This document shows, one piece after another, positions 55,075-64,000 of a DNA stretch of 64,000 nt. The DNA is from Candidatus Uabimicrobium amorphum. Its GTDB lineage: Bacteria; Planctomycetota; Uabimicrobiia; Uabimicrobiales; Uabimicrobiaceae. Under the pieces are notes generated by a model. It saw only the letters and a list, made by a program, of their open reading frames with translations. It did not search any database and was not told the origin of the DNA. How positions within the stretch are numbered: position 1 is the first letter of the stretch; every line of letters starts with the position of its first letter. The stretch spans positions 3,906,001 through 3,970,000 of the forward strand of contig NZ_AP019860.1 in the NCBI RefSeq assembly GCF_009002475.1. Direction: 5' to 3'. Made by a program: the position numbers and the translations under genes.

Positions 55075-56976
55075 TTAAGATTTATTTTCTTTTCCAAGTA
55101 TTTCTTCAATTTCGTTCTTTTCTAGGACTTCTTTTTGTAAAAGAGCGTTTGCCATTTCTTCGAGTAGGGGTTTCTTTTCGATGAGGATGTTTTTTGCATC
55201 CTCATAACAATGTTGAATCATTTCCAGTACTTCTTCATCGACAATTTGTTCTATTTTTTCGGAGCATTTGTACATGAGGTTATCCTGCCCGAGAAAACCA
55301 GGTGTTCCTTTATTGACTAGGGAAAAATTCGGTAAATTTTGGCTCATACCATATACGGTAATCATGTTACGCGCAATTTGTGCAACTCTTTCCAAATCGT
55401 TAGAAGCTCCTGTGGAAATATCACTAAAAATAATTTCCTCCGCAGCTCTTCCCCCTAGTAGCCCTTTAATTTTACCTAGTAGTTCTTCTTTCCCCATTAA
55501 ATAACGATCTTCAAGAGGCATTTGTAATGTGTATCCTAGTGCACCAAACCCCCGTGGTACGATGGAAACTTTTTGTACCTCATCTGCTCCAGGAGTGAAA
55601 TAACCAACAATGGCATGCCCAGACTCGTGATAAGCCACTATTTTGCGTTCTTTGGCATTGATCAATTTACTTTTCTTCTCAAGTCCAGCAACGACTCGTT
55701 CAATGGCATTTTCAAAATCTTGTTTGCTTACCTGGTCTTTATTTTTACGCGACGCGAGCAAGGCCGCTTCATTGGCAACGTTGGCAATGTCGGCACCAGC
55801 AAATCCTGGAGTCTGCGCGGCTAAATTATGAAAGTCGACATCATCGGCAAGAACGATATTGTGGCAATGTACCTTAAAGATATCGATGCGACCATTTAAA
55901 TCAGGTTTATCAACTAGGACTTGCCGATCAAAGCGACCCGGACGTAAAAGTGCCTTATCCAGTAAGTCGGGACGATTTGTCGCGCCCATGATAATTACAT
56001 TCGAGCCAGACTGAAATCCATCCATTTCAACGAGTAGTTGATTGAGAGTATTTTCTCGTTCATCGTATCCCCCGGATACGGAATGTCGCGAACGACTTTT
56101 ACCAATCGCATCTATTTCATCGATAAAGATAATACACGGTGATTTTTGTTTGGCTTCTTTAAACAGGTCACGAACTCTTGCCGCTCCTACTCCCACAAAC
56201 ATTTCGATGAAATCTGAGCCACTGATGTTAAAAAAAGGAACTTCCGCCTCTCCGGCAACAGCTTTTGCCAACAAGGTTTTTCCCGTTCCTGGAGGACCAA
56301 CGAGAAGAATCCCTTTGGGAAGCTTTCCTCCCAATCGCGTGTATTTATCGGGATTTTTGAGAAAATCGACTATTTCCTGTACCTCTTCCACGGCCTCATC
56401 AATCCCGGCTACCTCCTTGAAGGTAATCTGGCTTTTGAGATTTTCCGCTTGAATTTTCGCTTTGTTTTTACCGAGATTGAGAAATTGATTTTGCGTCGCA
56501 CTAAAACGTCGAAAAATAAACGTCCATATAAGTATCATAAATCCTATGGGTAAAACCCAATTGAAAAAGAAATTCGATAGAAAATTAGATTCGATACGCC
56601 CTCGATAATCCACTTTGGCCGCCTGCAAATCTTCAATGAGTTTCTTGTCTTCTAAGCGAACTACGCGAAAATAACGCACGACCTTTTTCTCTATTTTTTG
56701 CGACTTGTCTTTCATACGGTTAGTTTTAGAGTCGCTTTGTGTGCTTGGTTGTGTCAAATCGGTCTTCTGCTCTTTGGGAGAATCCTTTAATTTTCCAACA
56801 ATACTATTTGTGGAAAGTACGACACTTTCCATTCTACCCGCTGCGAGATAATCGCGAAATTCTTTGTAAGAGATTTCTTTCGTGGCTCTTGACGAAAACA
56901 ACGTAGACTGTAGTAAAAGTAGTAAAGAAAAAAGAGCCAAATAATGCCATATTGTATATTTTTCTTGTCGTTTCAT
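55075..56976 (-). CDS. ftsH: ATP-dependent zinc metalloprotease FtsH
   Basis: Two membrane helices (near residues 8-25 and 138-155) flank a periplasmic loop that is longer than usual and Lys/Asp-rich. The AAA domain has [18 protein letters not shown] (Walker A, from residue 227), the [12 protein letters not shown]alker B, and the second region of homology [19 protein letters not shown]. The protease has [12 protein letters not shown] (zinc motif HESGH, residues 450-454). The 633-aa length is normal. It degrades misfolded membrane proteins. Genomes of this group often hold several ftsH genes, so it need not be the only one. Confidence 0.96.
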   Translation of the reverse strand: MKRQEKYTIWHYLALFSLLLLLQSTLFSSRATKEISYKEFRDYLAAGRMESVVLSTNSIVGKLKDSPKEQKTDLTQPSTQSDSKTNRMKDKSQKIEKKVVRYFRVVRLEDKKLIEDLQAAKVDYRGRIESNFLSNFFFNWVLPIGFMILIWTFIFRRFSATQNQFLNLGKNKAKIQAENLKSQITFKEVAGIDEAVEEVQEIVDFLKNPDKYTRLGGKLPKGILLVGPPGTGKTLLAKAVAGEAEVPFFNISGSDFIEMFVGVGAARVRDLFKEAKQKSPCIIFIDEIDAIGKSRSRHSVSGGYDERENTLNQLLVEMDGFQSGSNVIIMGATNRPDLLDKALLRPGRFDRQVLVDKPDLNGRIDIFKVHCHNIVLADDVDFHNLAAQTPGFAGADIANVANEAALLASRKNKDQVSKQDFENAIERVVAGLEKKSKLINAKERKIVAYHESGHAIVGYFTPGADEVQKVSIVPRGFGALGYTLQMPLEDRYLMGKEELLGKIKGLLGGRAAEEIIFSDISTGASNDLERVAQIARNMITVYGMSQNLPNFSLVNKGTPGFLGQDNLMYKCSEKIEQIVDEEVLEMIQHCYEDAKNILIEKKPLLEEMANALLQKEVLEKNEIEEILGKENKS

Positions 56977-57029
56977 TTATTTTTACCGATAAAAAAGATT
57001 TTTGCTCATGAATGAATTTTAAAAAATGT

Positions 57030-58511
57030 TTAATCAACGCCGATTCTATTCGAAAAAGCTCCCAAGCGTATTAGACGCTCTTTCCCTTTCCATTTTATGC
57101 GCGGAGTAATCACCCCTGGGTAATTTTCGATCACACCTTTTTCCAGCAACATACCAAACATATCAACAACTTCCGCGTTCTCATCTTTCATTCCTCCGGG
57201 ATTTGATTTATTATCCGTGAGGTTGGCAAAAAGATAATTGTATTTTACAGGGCTATTGTCCAACAGCTCAATTATTTTTGCTGCTTCTGCGTTTATTTCA
57301 TGACCGCTCCACGCCATAATAACATGGTGGCAACGAATTTTCTGCCGACTAAAACCAAGAAAGAAATGTCTATCTTCACAAAAACCAGAGGTGAAAAACA
57401 CACTTGCAGCTTTCTTACCGTTGACACGGGTAATTCGGTATGCTATTGTTCGCAAATCTCCAAATTCTAAGATATCGCCGTCCCCCATCATTCCATGATC
57501 CCAAACGTACATATCAATAACAAAATTACCAAAGCGATGGGTCTTTGCCGCAACAGAAAAGCCACTACCATTAATTTTGGTAAAGTACCTGTGGATATGA
57601 TGAACATTGTAAAAGGTCGGGATAAAGATATCATCGCGAGGCGGTTTGAAATAATTGCTATCATAGCCCGGCTTACCATAATAAGGATCCTCATAAGCCT
57701 CACGACACATAATAACAGAAACTTTCTCCTTTTGCGCTTTGCCAGTAAGAGCCATTCCTGTTCGCATAAAATCGCGATCGGCGGTCGCTTTTATCCCACC
57801 TAAAATATACGGAATATCCCCTAGATGATTGCCATATTTATGAGAGGTTAAAATGCATTCCAATTTGAAACCACGTCGAATAAAGTGACGCAATACGTTT
57901 ACCAGACGCACCACACGTTTGCGCTGCACTTTTGTATAATCAAAGTTACGTGTTCTACCAATTGTTGCTTTGCTCACATAACCATCAAACAAGAAAATTT
58001 GTTTATCAATGGGATTGACCATCACCCATGTAGAGCATCCTCCCCAGTACCAATACTGATAAGGTCCTGCTTTAAACCATGTTCCAATATCTGTAAAATA
58101 TTTGCTATTGTACATCTGAACGCCCGGTGAAGGGTTATTGATGCACCGAACCCAATAGTAACAAATCTTTTGTTTACCGCGCGATGAGCGCATTCCCTTT
58201 ACAGTAAGACGAAATTTTTCTGTTGGACGCAAATAAACTGTCCGGGAAGAACGTCTATTTTTACCACTGATGATTGCTTTTCCGCGCAATACCCATTTGT
58301 GACCACCTCGGACTTCTTCATGCCACTGCGCTTCCACAACCGTCTGGTCGTCCCCAACCCAGATGGAAAAGGCACGTAACCCATTTTGGGATGTATAGTG
58401 CCTGTCGGTCTTTCCTTCCCATACGCGGTACTTCTTCGTCTGCCCAGGACGAATTGCATACAAAGGTGTCATACACACAACAAGCGCGATTAGAGTAATT
58501 CGCATAAACAT
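57030..58511 (-). CDS. Secreted metallo-beta-lactamase-fold-like protein with altered metal site, 493 aa
   Basis: The ATG at 58511 has AGGAG seven bases upstream; the signal peptide is LIALVVCMTPLYA. Residues 165-250 read STWVMVNPIDKQIFLFDGYV, a helical pair and LECILTSHKYGNHLGDIPYI, resembling the MBL fold where LLIDGG precedes a helix and the THxHxDHiGgip motif. Here the motif is SHKYGNH (residues 223-229): the second His is Tyr and the Asp is Asn, so the usual metal site is probably lost. Later segments (VIDMYVWDHGMMGDGDILEF; VIMAWSGHEINAEA) fit the distal strands. The N-terminal domain is a beta-rich addition. Its role is unknown; catalysis is doubtful. Confidence 0.65.
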   Translation of the reverse strand: MFMRITLIALVVCMTPLYAIRPGQTKKYRVWEGKTDRHYTSQNGLRAFSIWVGDDQTVVEAQWHEEVRGGHKWVLRGKAIISGKNRRSSRTVYLRPTEKFRLTVKGMRSSRGKQKICYYWVRCINNPSPGVQMYNSKYFTDIGTWFKAGPYQYWYWGGCSTWVMVNPIDKQIFLFDGYVSKATIGRTRNFDYTKVQRKRVVRLVNVLRHFIRRGFKLECILTSHKYGNHLGDIPYILGGIKATADRDFMRTGMALTGKAQKEKVSVIMCREAYEDPYYGKPGYDSNYFKPPRDDIFIPTFYNVHHIHRYFTKINGSGFSVAAKTHRFGNFVIDMYVWDHGMMGDGDILEFGDLRTIAYRITRVNGKKAASVFFTSGFCEDRHFFLGFSRQKIRCHHVIMAWSGHEINAEAAKIIELLDNSPVKYNYLFANLTDNKSNPGGMKDENAEVVDMFGMLLEKGVIENYPGVITPRIKWKGKERLIRLGAFSNRIGVD

Positions 58512-58662
58512 CTCAGAACTCCTATACTCAACATTAAGTCATATGTGTTAAGGTGTCTCACTAACATGTTTCGAAGCAATTAATGTTCCAATCTAATCAA
58601 CATTAGCTATAGCATTGTAAAACTTCTATTTTTCGAGATGATTATTAGGAGGGCAGTACATT

Positions 58663-60231
58663 TTACAGGTTAATAATGCTACGAATCGCATCTGGATATT
58701 CTCTGATAGGATTTTCTTGTAAGGACAAATATTGTAGTTTATGTAACATGGTTATGCTCTCTGGTAGTTTTTGTATTTGATTTCGTCGCAATGTGAAAAG
58801 CCCTAAATTGGACAAGTACCCTATGGAATCTGGTAATTCTTTAATGAGATTGTCGTCTAAACGCAAAATGCGGAGGTTTTGCATTTTTCCTATTTCTGGC
58901 GGTAATTCGCATAGACTGTTTTTCTCGAGCTCTAGTCGATCTAAATGCATCAATTTTCCTATAGAGGAAGGTAGCATTTGTAAATTATTGTTCTTCGCGT
59001 CTAATACTTCTAAGCTCTGCAACTGACCGATTTCGCTGGGCAGTTCATTGAGTTTGTTGTGTTGTAGTTCTAGTTTTTTTAAATGTTGTAACTGTCCTAC
59101 TTGGGGAGGCAACTCACGGAGCTTATTATTTTGTAGCTCTAGCGTTTGTAAGAGTCGTAATTGACCGATCTTTGCCGGTATTTTACGTAGCTTGTTACGA
59201 GACAAGTCCAAAAATCGTAGTTGTCTTAGATTACCTATTTGGTCACTAAGCGTACTTAATTTATTCATACCTAACCCGAGTTCTTGGAGATTTATAAGTT
59301 CATTCAAAATAACCGAAATATCTTTTACCTCATTGTCAAATAACTCAAGTGAACGTAACTTAGGTAATTGGAGTTGCTGTGGAAGTTGTTTAATTTTATT
59401 ACGGCTCAAATCATATTTCTTTAAGTTTGGCAAGTGTGAAGTTGCTATGGGAAATGATGAAAGCTGGTTACGTCTAAGATCTAGGGCTATCAGTTTTTGC
59501 AGTTGCTGCATTTCTTCGGGTAAGTATGAAATTCGATTTTCACTTAGATACAGCATTTCGAGATTTTGTAGTTTGCCAATTTCGCTAGGCAATTCACTCA
59601 TCTCATTGTTTGACAAATATAGTTTTTTGAGATGACGCAAGTTTTGCAGAGAAAGAGGAAAAGATTCAAAACGATTGTACTGCAAATTCAATGATTGTAG
59701 ATGTAATTGATCTATATTTTGTGGAATGCTGTCGATATGATTATGAGATAAAGACAACACTTCAAGATTCTCGATTTGTAAAACTTCTAAAGGAAATGTA
59801 TTTAGACCGTTCCCACTTAAGCTAAGATTTTTAAGATTCTTTAGTTTGGATATTTGTAAAGGAAGACTTGTAATTTTGTTAAATCCAAGTTCGAGTACCG
59901 TTAATTTTTTTAATTGGGATATTTCCGGTGGTACTACGTCAATATCATTGTGTTTGCAACACAACTCCTGTAGTTCTGCCATCTCGAAAACGTAATCAGG
60001 AATTTTTTGTAGCTTTTGGGAGGACAAATCCAAGCGAAATTTTTCGGAAAACCCACAGTTTTCAAAACGACAATCTGATACATCTGTAAACGTAACACTA
60101 CTACGAAAACTACAATTCTTAAAAGTAGACTTTTGAATAGAATATTTGTCTTCCTTCAAATAAAAAGTACATGCATCATAGGTGGTATTGCTATCTAGTT
60201 CTTTCAATACTTTTGATTTTACTTTTCGCAT
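58663..60231 (-). CDS. Cap-LRR protein, 522 aa
   Basis: GGAGGA at a 6-base distance selects the ATG at 60231, giving MRKVKSKVLKELDSNTTYDAC, aligned with the paralogous starts; an upstream GTG at 60279 would overlap the NADAR stop and lacks a binding site. Residues 18-70 form the Cys/Phe-rich cap (CTFYLKEDKYSIQKSTFKNC, VTFTDVSDCRFENCGFSEKF). About 18 LRRs follow (ELPSEIGKLQNLEMLYLSEN), of the longer, more regular type. There is no signal peptide, so it is cytosolic. It lies 45 bases after the NADAR gene in the same direction; both may form one unit. Confidence 0.85.
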   Translation of the reverse strand: MRKVKSKVLKELDSNTTYDACTFYLKEDKYSIQKSTFKNCSFRSSVTFTDVSDCRFENCGFSEKFRLDLSSQKLQKIPDYVFEMAELQELCCKHNDIDVVPPEISQLKKLTVLELGFNKITSLPLQISKLKNLKNLSLSGNGLNTFPLEVLQIENLEVLSLSHNHIDSIPQNIDQLHLQSLNLQYNRFESFPLSLQNLRHLKKLYLSNNEMSELPSEIGKLQNLEMLYLSENRISYLPEEMQQLQKLIALDLRRNQLSSFPIATSHLPNLKKYDLSRNKIKQLPQQLQLPKLRSLELFDNEVKDISVILNELINLQELGLGMNKLSTLSDQIGNLRQLRFLDLSRNKLRKIPAKIGQLRLLQTLELQNNKLRELPPQVGQLQHLKKLELQHNKLNELPSEIGQLQSLEVLDAKNNNLQMLPSSIGKLMHLDRLELEKNSLCELPPEIGKMQNLRILRLDDNLIKELPDSIGYLSNLGLFTLRRNQIQKLPESITMLHKLQYLSLQENPIREYPDAIRSIINL

Positions 60232-60275
60232 CGACAATCCTCCGTAGTTGTCTGTCTCGTAGAATCGGAGTTTAC

Positions 60276-60830
60276 TCACGCATCACTTTGTAGTTCTTGA
60301 CGAACCTCTTGCAAAACCTTTCCCAACAAGTTTAAACCGTTCCACTTTGTCTCGTCGTATGCTTCTTCCTGATTGGCGGCAAAACCTATTCCCCATATTT
60401 TATCGAGAGGACTTGCTTCTACCAACGTTCGATTTTCCGTTTCCAACAGGGCTTGTTTTAAATCGAGATTCTGTGAAAATTTGGCCATGTTACCTCGAAA
60501 AACGATTGCAAACCTTTCTTCAAGCCACGTTTTTTCTTTAAATCCGCGAACGCGCTTTCCTAGCTTTTTTTGCTCACGAGGACAATCGCTTTCCATAATC
60601 AATTTTTCGTTTTTTTCGTCTTGGAATAAACGTGCCTTTTCTGCCATCATGTATTGTTCTGCACAATTGTAGTGCACACCATCCACCTCAAAAGGAGAAA
60701 GTGTCCACTGTCCAAAAGCACACGGAGGTTTCCAGAACAAAACAAAAGAATCACTAACCACCACTTGTGTACCGTCAAAATCGGCAAAAGCGTCTGGAGT
60801 GTATTTTGCAATGCGAATGTATTCGGACAT
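60276..60830 (-). CDS. NADAR (DUF1768) family protein, 184 aa
   Basis: The sequence follows the NADAR pattern: FWKPPCAFGQWTLSPFEVDG, YNCAEQYMMAEKARLF, then GRRVRGF-type (LGKRVRGFKEKTWLEERF), and ASPLDKIWGIGFAANQEEAY, with NLLGKVLQEVRQEL at the end. Proteins of this family are predicted to hydrolyse N-glycosidic bonds of ADP-ribose-type or riboflavin-pathway substrates (YbiA-like), and recent work links them to ADP-ribosylated guanine removal; the substrate here is unknown. The gene precedes the cap-LRR gene, with a short gap and same strand. Confidence 0.88.
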   Translation of the reverse strand: MSEYIRIAKYTPDAFADFDGTQVVVSDSFVLFWKPPCAFGQWTLSPFEVDGVHYNCAEQYMMAEKARLFQDEKNEKLIMESDCPREQKKLGKRVRGFKEKTWLEERFAIVFRGNMAKFSQNLDLKQALLETENRTLVEASPLDKIWGIGFAANQEEAYDETKWNGLNLLGKVLQEVRQELQSDA

Positions 60831-61010
60831 TATATTTCCTTTCTAAAATACAAGATTATGAAGAGTCTTGTTAACGTACGATAAAACATACATAAAATTA
60901 TGTCATAAAGTTAAGAATCAGCCACGGCATGCTATTTGCCTATTAAATTAATATAAAAGAACGTTTACCTTTTTTGTTAAAAACGGAGGCGAGGAAATCC
61001 TTGTAAAAAT

Positions 61011-62390
61011 ATGAGAAAATATCAAAATAGCTGGTTAAGAGTGGTATTTTGTTGTTTATTTTTGCTTCACACTGTTAACGCCCAGGAGTGGGAAAGTAGT
61101 GCATCTACCATAAAGAAAGATAATACTTTCATTTTAAAAGTAACCACCAAAACTTCAGGTGTAGAAAATGCCGATACGGATGACCGAGTATACATTTTTC
61201 TCAATGGTAATCAAGACCTCAAACGAGAATTAGATACCGAAAAAAATGATTTGGAAAGCAATGCAACCGATGTATTTACTTTTCGCTTTGATTATCCGAT
61301 GTCCAAAGTTCACAACATTCTGCTGCGCTTTCGAGGAGGAGACGCGTGGTTATGTGAAAATATTTCTTTTCAGTTCATTCGCGGCGAGGCTGTCAAAACG
61401 TACGATTTTAAAGTCCATAAGTGGTTTTCTACAGACAAAGCGGATCAAAAAGAGATAAACGCCACAACACATGAACTTTTTCCGATTCTCGATTGGCAGC
61501 AAATAGAGGGCGATGATTTTATTTTGAAAGTCATGACGCAAACCGGATTATCTAAAGAAGCGAAAAGTGATGACGACATGCACCTCTATATCAACGGAGA
61601 AGAAGCGCACAAGCACGTTTTGGACACCTTTTTAGACGATTTTGAAAGTGGCAGTAGCGATGTATTTTTTTTACCTTTTGACTACCCTGTCTCAAAGATA
61701 AAGTATTTATTACTTCGTTGTGACGGTGACGATGCGTGGTTATGTGAAAATATTTCTTTTCAATTGATTCGCGGAAATCGCAAATCTAAAGTGTATTCTT
61801 TTTCGCAGAGTACATGGTTCTCGCAAGAAAAAAAGCCACAGCTTTTTGCCAGTAAATCATTTCCATTGACTCATGAGTGGCAGGTACGTCTTAGTGAAGA
61901 GCAAAAAAGAGCCGAAAGAAAAAGCATACAACAGAAAATAGTCAATGCGAAGCAACAAATAAGAGAAACAAAAAAACAACTTCGTTTGGCAAAGAAAAAA
62001 CTAAAAGCATGGCTTAGAGAAGCTAAAGAATTGAAAAAAGTGGCAAAAGATAACATTGCTAACGCGACAGAAAGGCAAGAGAAAGCACTTCAAGATCGGC
62101 GAAATTCACAGGCATTGAGAGACAGTTATATGGAAGAAATGCAGAGTGCCAGTGATGCCAGGCGACGTGATATAGAAGAAAGTTTAAAAAGAAAGATAAA
62201 ACAACTTCGCGAAAATGAAAAAGAATTACAAAAAGCCAATAAATCGCTACGTGAAAAGAAAAAAGCTCTTTTAGACATCGAAGAAAAAACGCGTAGTCTT
62301 TATCAAAAAGTAAACGCTCTCGAAGAGTACATCAAAGAACTTCAAGAGCTAATTGATTTTCTAAAACGACGAATAAAAAATTTCGACTAG
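61011..62390 (+). CDS. Secreted protein with two PLAT-like domains and a long coiled coil, 459 aa
   Basis: A signal peptide (WLRVVFCCLFLLHTVNA) is followed by two tandem copies of a 110-residue domain: FILKVTTKTSGVENADTDDR ... DLESNATDVFTFRFDYPMSK ... GDAWLCENISFQ and again FILKVMTQTGLSKEAKSDDD ... FESGSSDVFFLPFDYPVSK ... DDAWLCENISFQ. This matches PLAT/LH2: T.G...A.tD..v.i.l.G, f..g..d.F, and W....i. Such domains bind membranes or lipids. Residues 295-459 form a highly charged coiled coil (KQQIRETKKQLRLAKKKLKA) without a membrane segment. Function unknown. Confidence 0.75.
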   Translation: MRKYQNSWLRVVFCCLFLLHTVNAQEWESSASTIKKDNTFILKVTTKTSGVENADTDDRVYIFLNGNQDLKRELDTEKNDLESNATDVFTFRFDYPMSKVHNILLRFRGGDAWLCENISFQFIRGEAVKTYDFKVHKWFSTDKADQKEINATTHELFPILDWQQIEGDDFILKVMTQTGLSKEAKSDDDMHLYINGEEAHKHVLDTFLDDFESGSSDVFFLPFDYPVSKIKYLLLRCDGDDAWLCENISFQLIRGNRKSKVYSFSQSTWFSQEKKPQLFASKSFPLTHEWQVRLSEEQKRAERKSIQQKIVNAKQQIRETKKQLRLAKKKLKAWLREAKELKKVAKDNIANATERQEKALQDRRNSQALRDSYMEEMQSASDARRRDIEESLKRKIKQLRENEKELQKANKSLREKKKALLDIEEKTRSLYQKVNALEEYIKELQELIDFLKRRIKNFD

Positions 62391-62395
62391 ATGAA

Positions 62396-62437
62396 CAAAC
62401 TGAACAGGATAATTGGTTTTTCATCCTGTTCAGTTTG
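62396..62437. terminator. Perfect 15-bp bidirectional terminator hairpin
   Basis: CAAACTGAACAGGAT (62396-62410) pairs perfectly with ATCCTGTTCAGTTTG (62423-62437), with a 12-base loop. It lies between convergent genes, 6 and 25 bases from their ends. Confidence 0.75.
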
Positions 62438-62461
62438 TAAAATAAAAGACAAAGCCACTAA

Positions 62462-63214
62462 CTATTTGCGGCTCTTTCTTCGACTTAGTCCAAAAAAGAG
62501 TAGTCCCACGATAATTGCCAAATAAGTAGATGGTTCAGGAACAGTGTTTGTGAATAGATTGATCGATAAATTATCCACAGTAAAATTTTCCCCTATATCG
62601 TTAAGACCTAAAACAAATCTCAAATCACTCGTTAAATCAATAGGGTTTGCCACCGTAAATTGAGAAACGGATACACCATTAAATGACGTATTTATAGTGA
62701 CATCTCCACCGGAGAATACAAATGTAGACTCCAGTAATCCTTGTTCGCCAAAATTGTGTAGAGGAGCGGAGATCCCTTGGTCATTTCGAGCATCGAAATT
62801 GTTTCTGTTACCATTAAAGGTAGTACCTGTCATATCTTCTAAACGAAAGTTTGCAACATTACCTTCATCAACAATAAATATTCCGGTACTAATATCGGAA
62901 CTATCTAGTAATGCATAGAAAATATCTAAATCTCCTGCAGAAGATCGCGTTTGTGTTGATGAGATAGAAAAAGTAATGTCCTCTGTTGGGTTTATTTGTC
63001 CTGCTGAAGCCACAAATAACTCTAAATTCATAAAACCGGGTGTGGTTTGCGTTATACTGAGTGAAGTACCAACTTCAGAAAAGCTAGCATTTTTCTTATT
63101 AATACTATTATTCTGATTAATTTCTTGTCCTGTTAGATCTAGACTAAAAATAGTTTCACAAAAAATATTTGGAGTTGTCAACATCAGTAAAAATATCATT
63201 AGTTTTTGGAACAT
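62462..63214 (-). CDS. PEP-CTERM sorting-domain protein, 250 aa
   Basis: A signal peptide (LMIFLLMLTTPNIFC) leads to a beta-sandwich-like region (LSITQTTPGFMNLELFVASA; IDLTSDLRFVLGLNDIGENF; FTVDNLSINLFTNT), typical of the jelly-roll carbohydrate-binding architecture seen in PEP-CTERM proteins. The C-terminus is VPEPSTYLAIIVGLLFFGL followed by SRRKSRK. The position next to the 236-aa gene, same strand, suggests a recently grown pair of surface proteins, though they are not close in sequence. Confidence 0.85.
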   Translation of the reverse strand: MFQKLMIFLLMLTTPNIFCETIFSLDLTGQEINQNNSINKKNASFSEVGTSLSITQTTPGFMNLELFVASAGQINPTEDITFSISSTQTRSSAGDLDIFYALLDSSDISTGIFIVDEGNVANFRLEDMTGTTFNGNRNNFDARNDQGISAPLHNFGEQGLLESTFVFSGGDVTINTSFNGVSVSQFTVANPIDLTSDLRFVLGLNDIGENFTVDNLSINLFTNTVPEPSTYLAIIVGLLFFGLSRRKSRK

Positions 63215-63263
63215 AATATTCTAAATCCTTTGTTAAAGTCAATAATGGGTATATCATCACAAT

Positions 63264-63938
63264 TTACGAAAAAGCCAAACTTTTAGGTGGAAAATACTTC
63301 AACTTCGCATGCCTAAAAATCAGGATACAAAACCCCAGTATGAAGATAAAATAAGTACTAGGCTCAGGAATGGGACCTGAATTAACAAACGTAATTCCTT
63401 GGGCTCCCTGAGCTTCACTTGGTTCAATGAGGTCGAGTAAATCATCACCGAAAGTAAGTCTGAATTGAGGGACTCCTATAGTGGGAAGCCCACTAATAGC
63501 GGAAAAAAAATCAATTAAGTCATCAGGGTTTAAATTCAAACTACCATCAAAATCATAAACAAAGCTCACTGCTTGAGCGTAACCAATATTGGTGTTTTCA
63601 AACAAACTATCACTTTGTATACTGAAACCACTAAAAGAGGCTGTACTTGTATTACTTGTTCTAATCGTAAACCCTGTTAAAAAATTATCAGCACCAGAAT
63701 CTGAGCCTGTTATTCGTAGAGTACCATTAGCATCAAAAAAATTACCAGCGCCTTGACGAACATCACTGTCTATAATTTCATTAGGATTAAAAGTTACTTC
63801 AAAATTCACATCTTCGCCGTTCTGATACCCAAGACCCATATCGTCAACTTGTATATAACGCGCGGTAAACGATATACTTTCACACCAGACAGGTGCAGAG
63901 AGTAGCAATATAAAAAAGTAGAGTAGTTTTTTGTTCAT
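63264..63938 (-). CDS. PEP-CTERM sorting-domain protein, 224 aa
   Basis: The ATG at 63938 (AGG upstream) opens MNKKLLYFFILLLSAPVWC, a signal peptide. The body is beta-rich with VDDMGLGYQNGEDVNFEVTF and ADNFLTGFTIRTSNTSTASF. The tail is IPEPSTYFIFILGFCILIF then RHAKLKYF and a further 9 residues. The Val of the usual VPEP is Ile here. It is transcribed toward the 62462 gene, 49 bases apart. The longer frame begins at 63974, but the upstream residues are not signal-like. Confidence 0.85.
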   Translation of the reverse strand: MNKKLLYFFILLLSAPVWCESISFTARYIQVDDMGLGYQNGEDVNFEVTFNPNEIIDSDVRQGAGNFFDANGTLRITGSDSGADNFLTGFTIRTSNTSTASFSGFSIQSDSLFENTNIGYAQAVSFVYDFDGSLNLNPDDLIDFFSAISGLPTIGVPQFRLTFGDDLLDLIEPSEAQGAQGITFVNSGPIPEPSTYFIFILGFCILIFRHAKLKYFPPKSLAFS

Positions 63939-64000
63939 ATGCAATACCTCAAAAGTTTTAACGAAACTTCTCACACTTAAAAACTAACATTTTCATTTCC

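Overview
The window is an AT-rich bacterial chromosome segment. The lineage call is inference. In favour of a planctomycete (possibly Candidatus Uabimicrobium-like) are several secreted proteins ending in a PEP-CTERM signal of the form VPEPSTY, Ser/Thr kinases fused to TPR arrays, many leucine-rich-repeat (LRR), ankyrin and Sel1-type proteins, and many lipoproteins. Ribosome binding sites of the GGAG/AAGGA type are common and were used to correct several starts. There is no rRNA, intact tRNA, CRISPR array or exosortase gene in the window.

Layout. 1-2052 (minus): a Roco protein (LRR, Roc GTPase, COR) running off the left edge. 2.1-19 kb: a decayed accessory zone. It holds an IS3-type transposase remnant, a badly eroded tyrosine recombinase beside a tRNA-Arg 3' fragment, a frameshifted serine recombinase, a second truncated tyrosine recombinase, a small gene broken by an in-frame TAG, other relics, and a copied 3' end of a cytochrome P450 gene. 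Intact genes lie between them: PEP-CTERM proteins, a zinc-ribbon micro-protein, a DUF1353 protein, an unknown 489-aa protein followed by a CgeB-like glycosyltransferase, and small lipoproteins. A cluster of TGTCATAGGTGTCA-type repeats sits at 5.4-5.6 kb.

19-39 kb: a more orderly region with a lipoprotein, the full-length P450, an EreA/ChaN-like protein, a PEP-CTERM repeat protein, a lipoprotein with tryptophan repeats, a cap and LRRs, a secreted protein-glutaminase, an ATP-grasp ligase, a GYF_2 protein, an MFS transporter, a macro-domain protein, an acyl-CoA synthetase, a secreted ankyrin protein and a tandem universal stress protein.

39-64 kb: a secreted protein with a possible permuted papain fold, an exonuclease relic, a probable pseudokinase, two kinase-TPR receptors, an alpha/beta hydrolase, a cap-LRR protein with a frameshift in a T8 run, a Sel1/propeller protein, an isoprenylcysteine-methyltransferase-like protein, an aromatic amino acid decarboxylase, FtsH, a degenerate metallo-beta-lactamase-fold protein, a NADAR-cap-LRR pair, a PLAT/coiled-coil protein and two more PEP-CTERM proteins.

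Most genes are single or in pairs; long operons are absent. The recurring themes are repeat-scaffold proteins (LRR, TPR, ankyrin, Sel1), eukaryote-like signalling (kinases, Roco, macro, NADAR) and surface or exported proteins. The least described recurring element is a short Cys/Phe-rich cap placed before the LRRs of three proteins and also found alone in a fourth.
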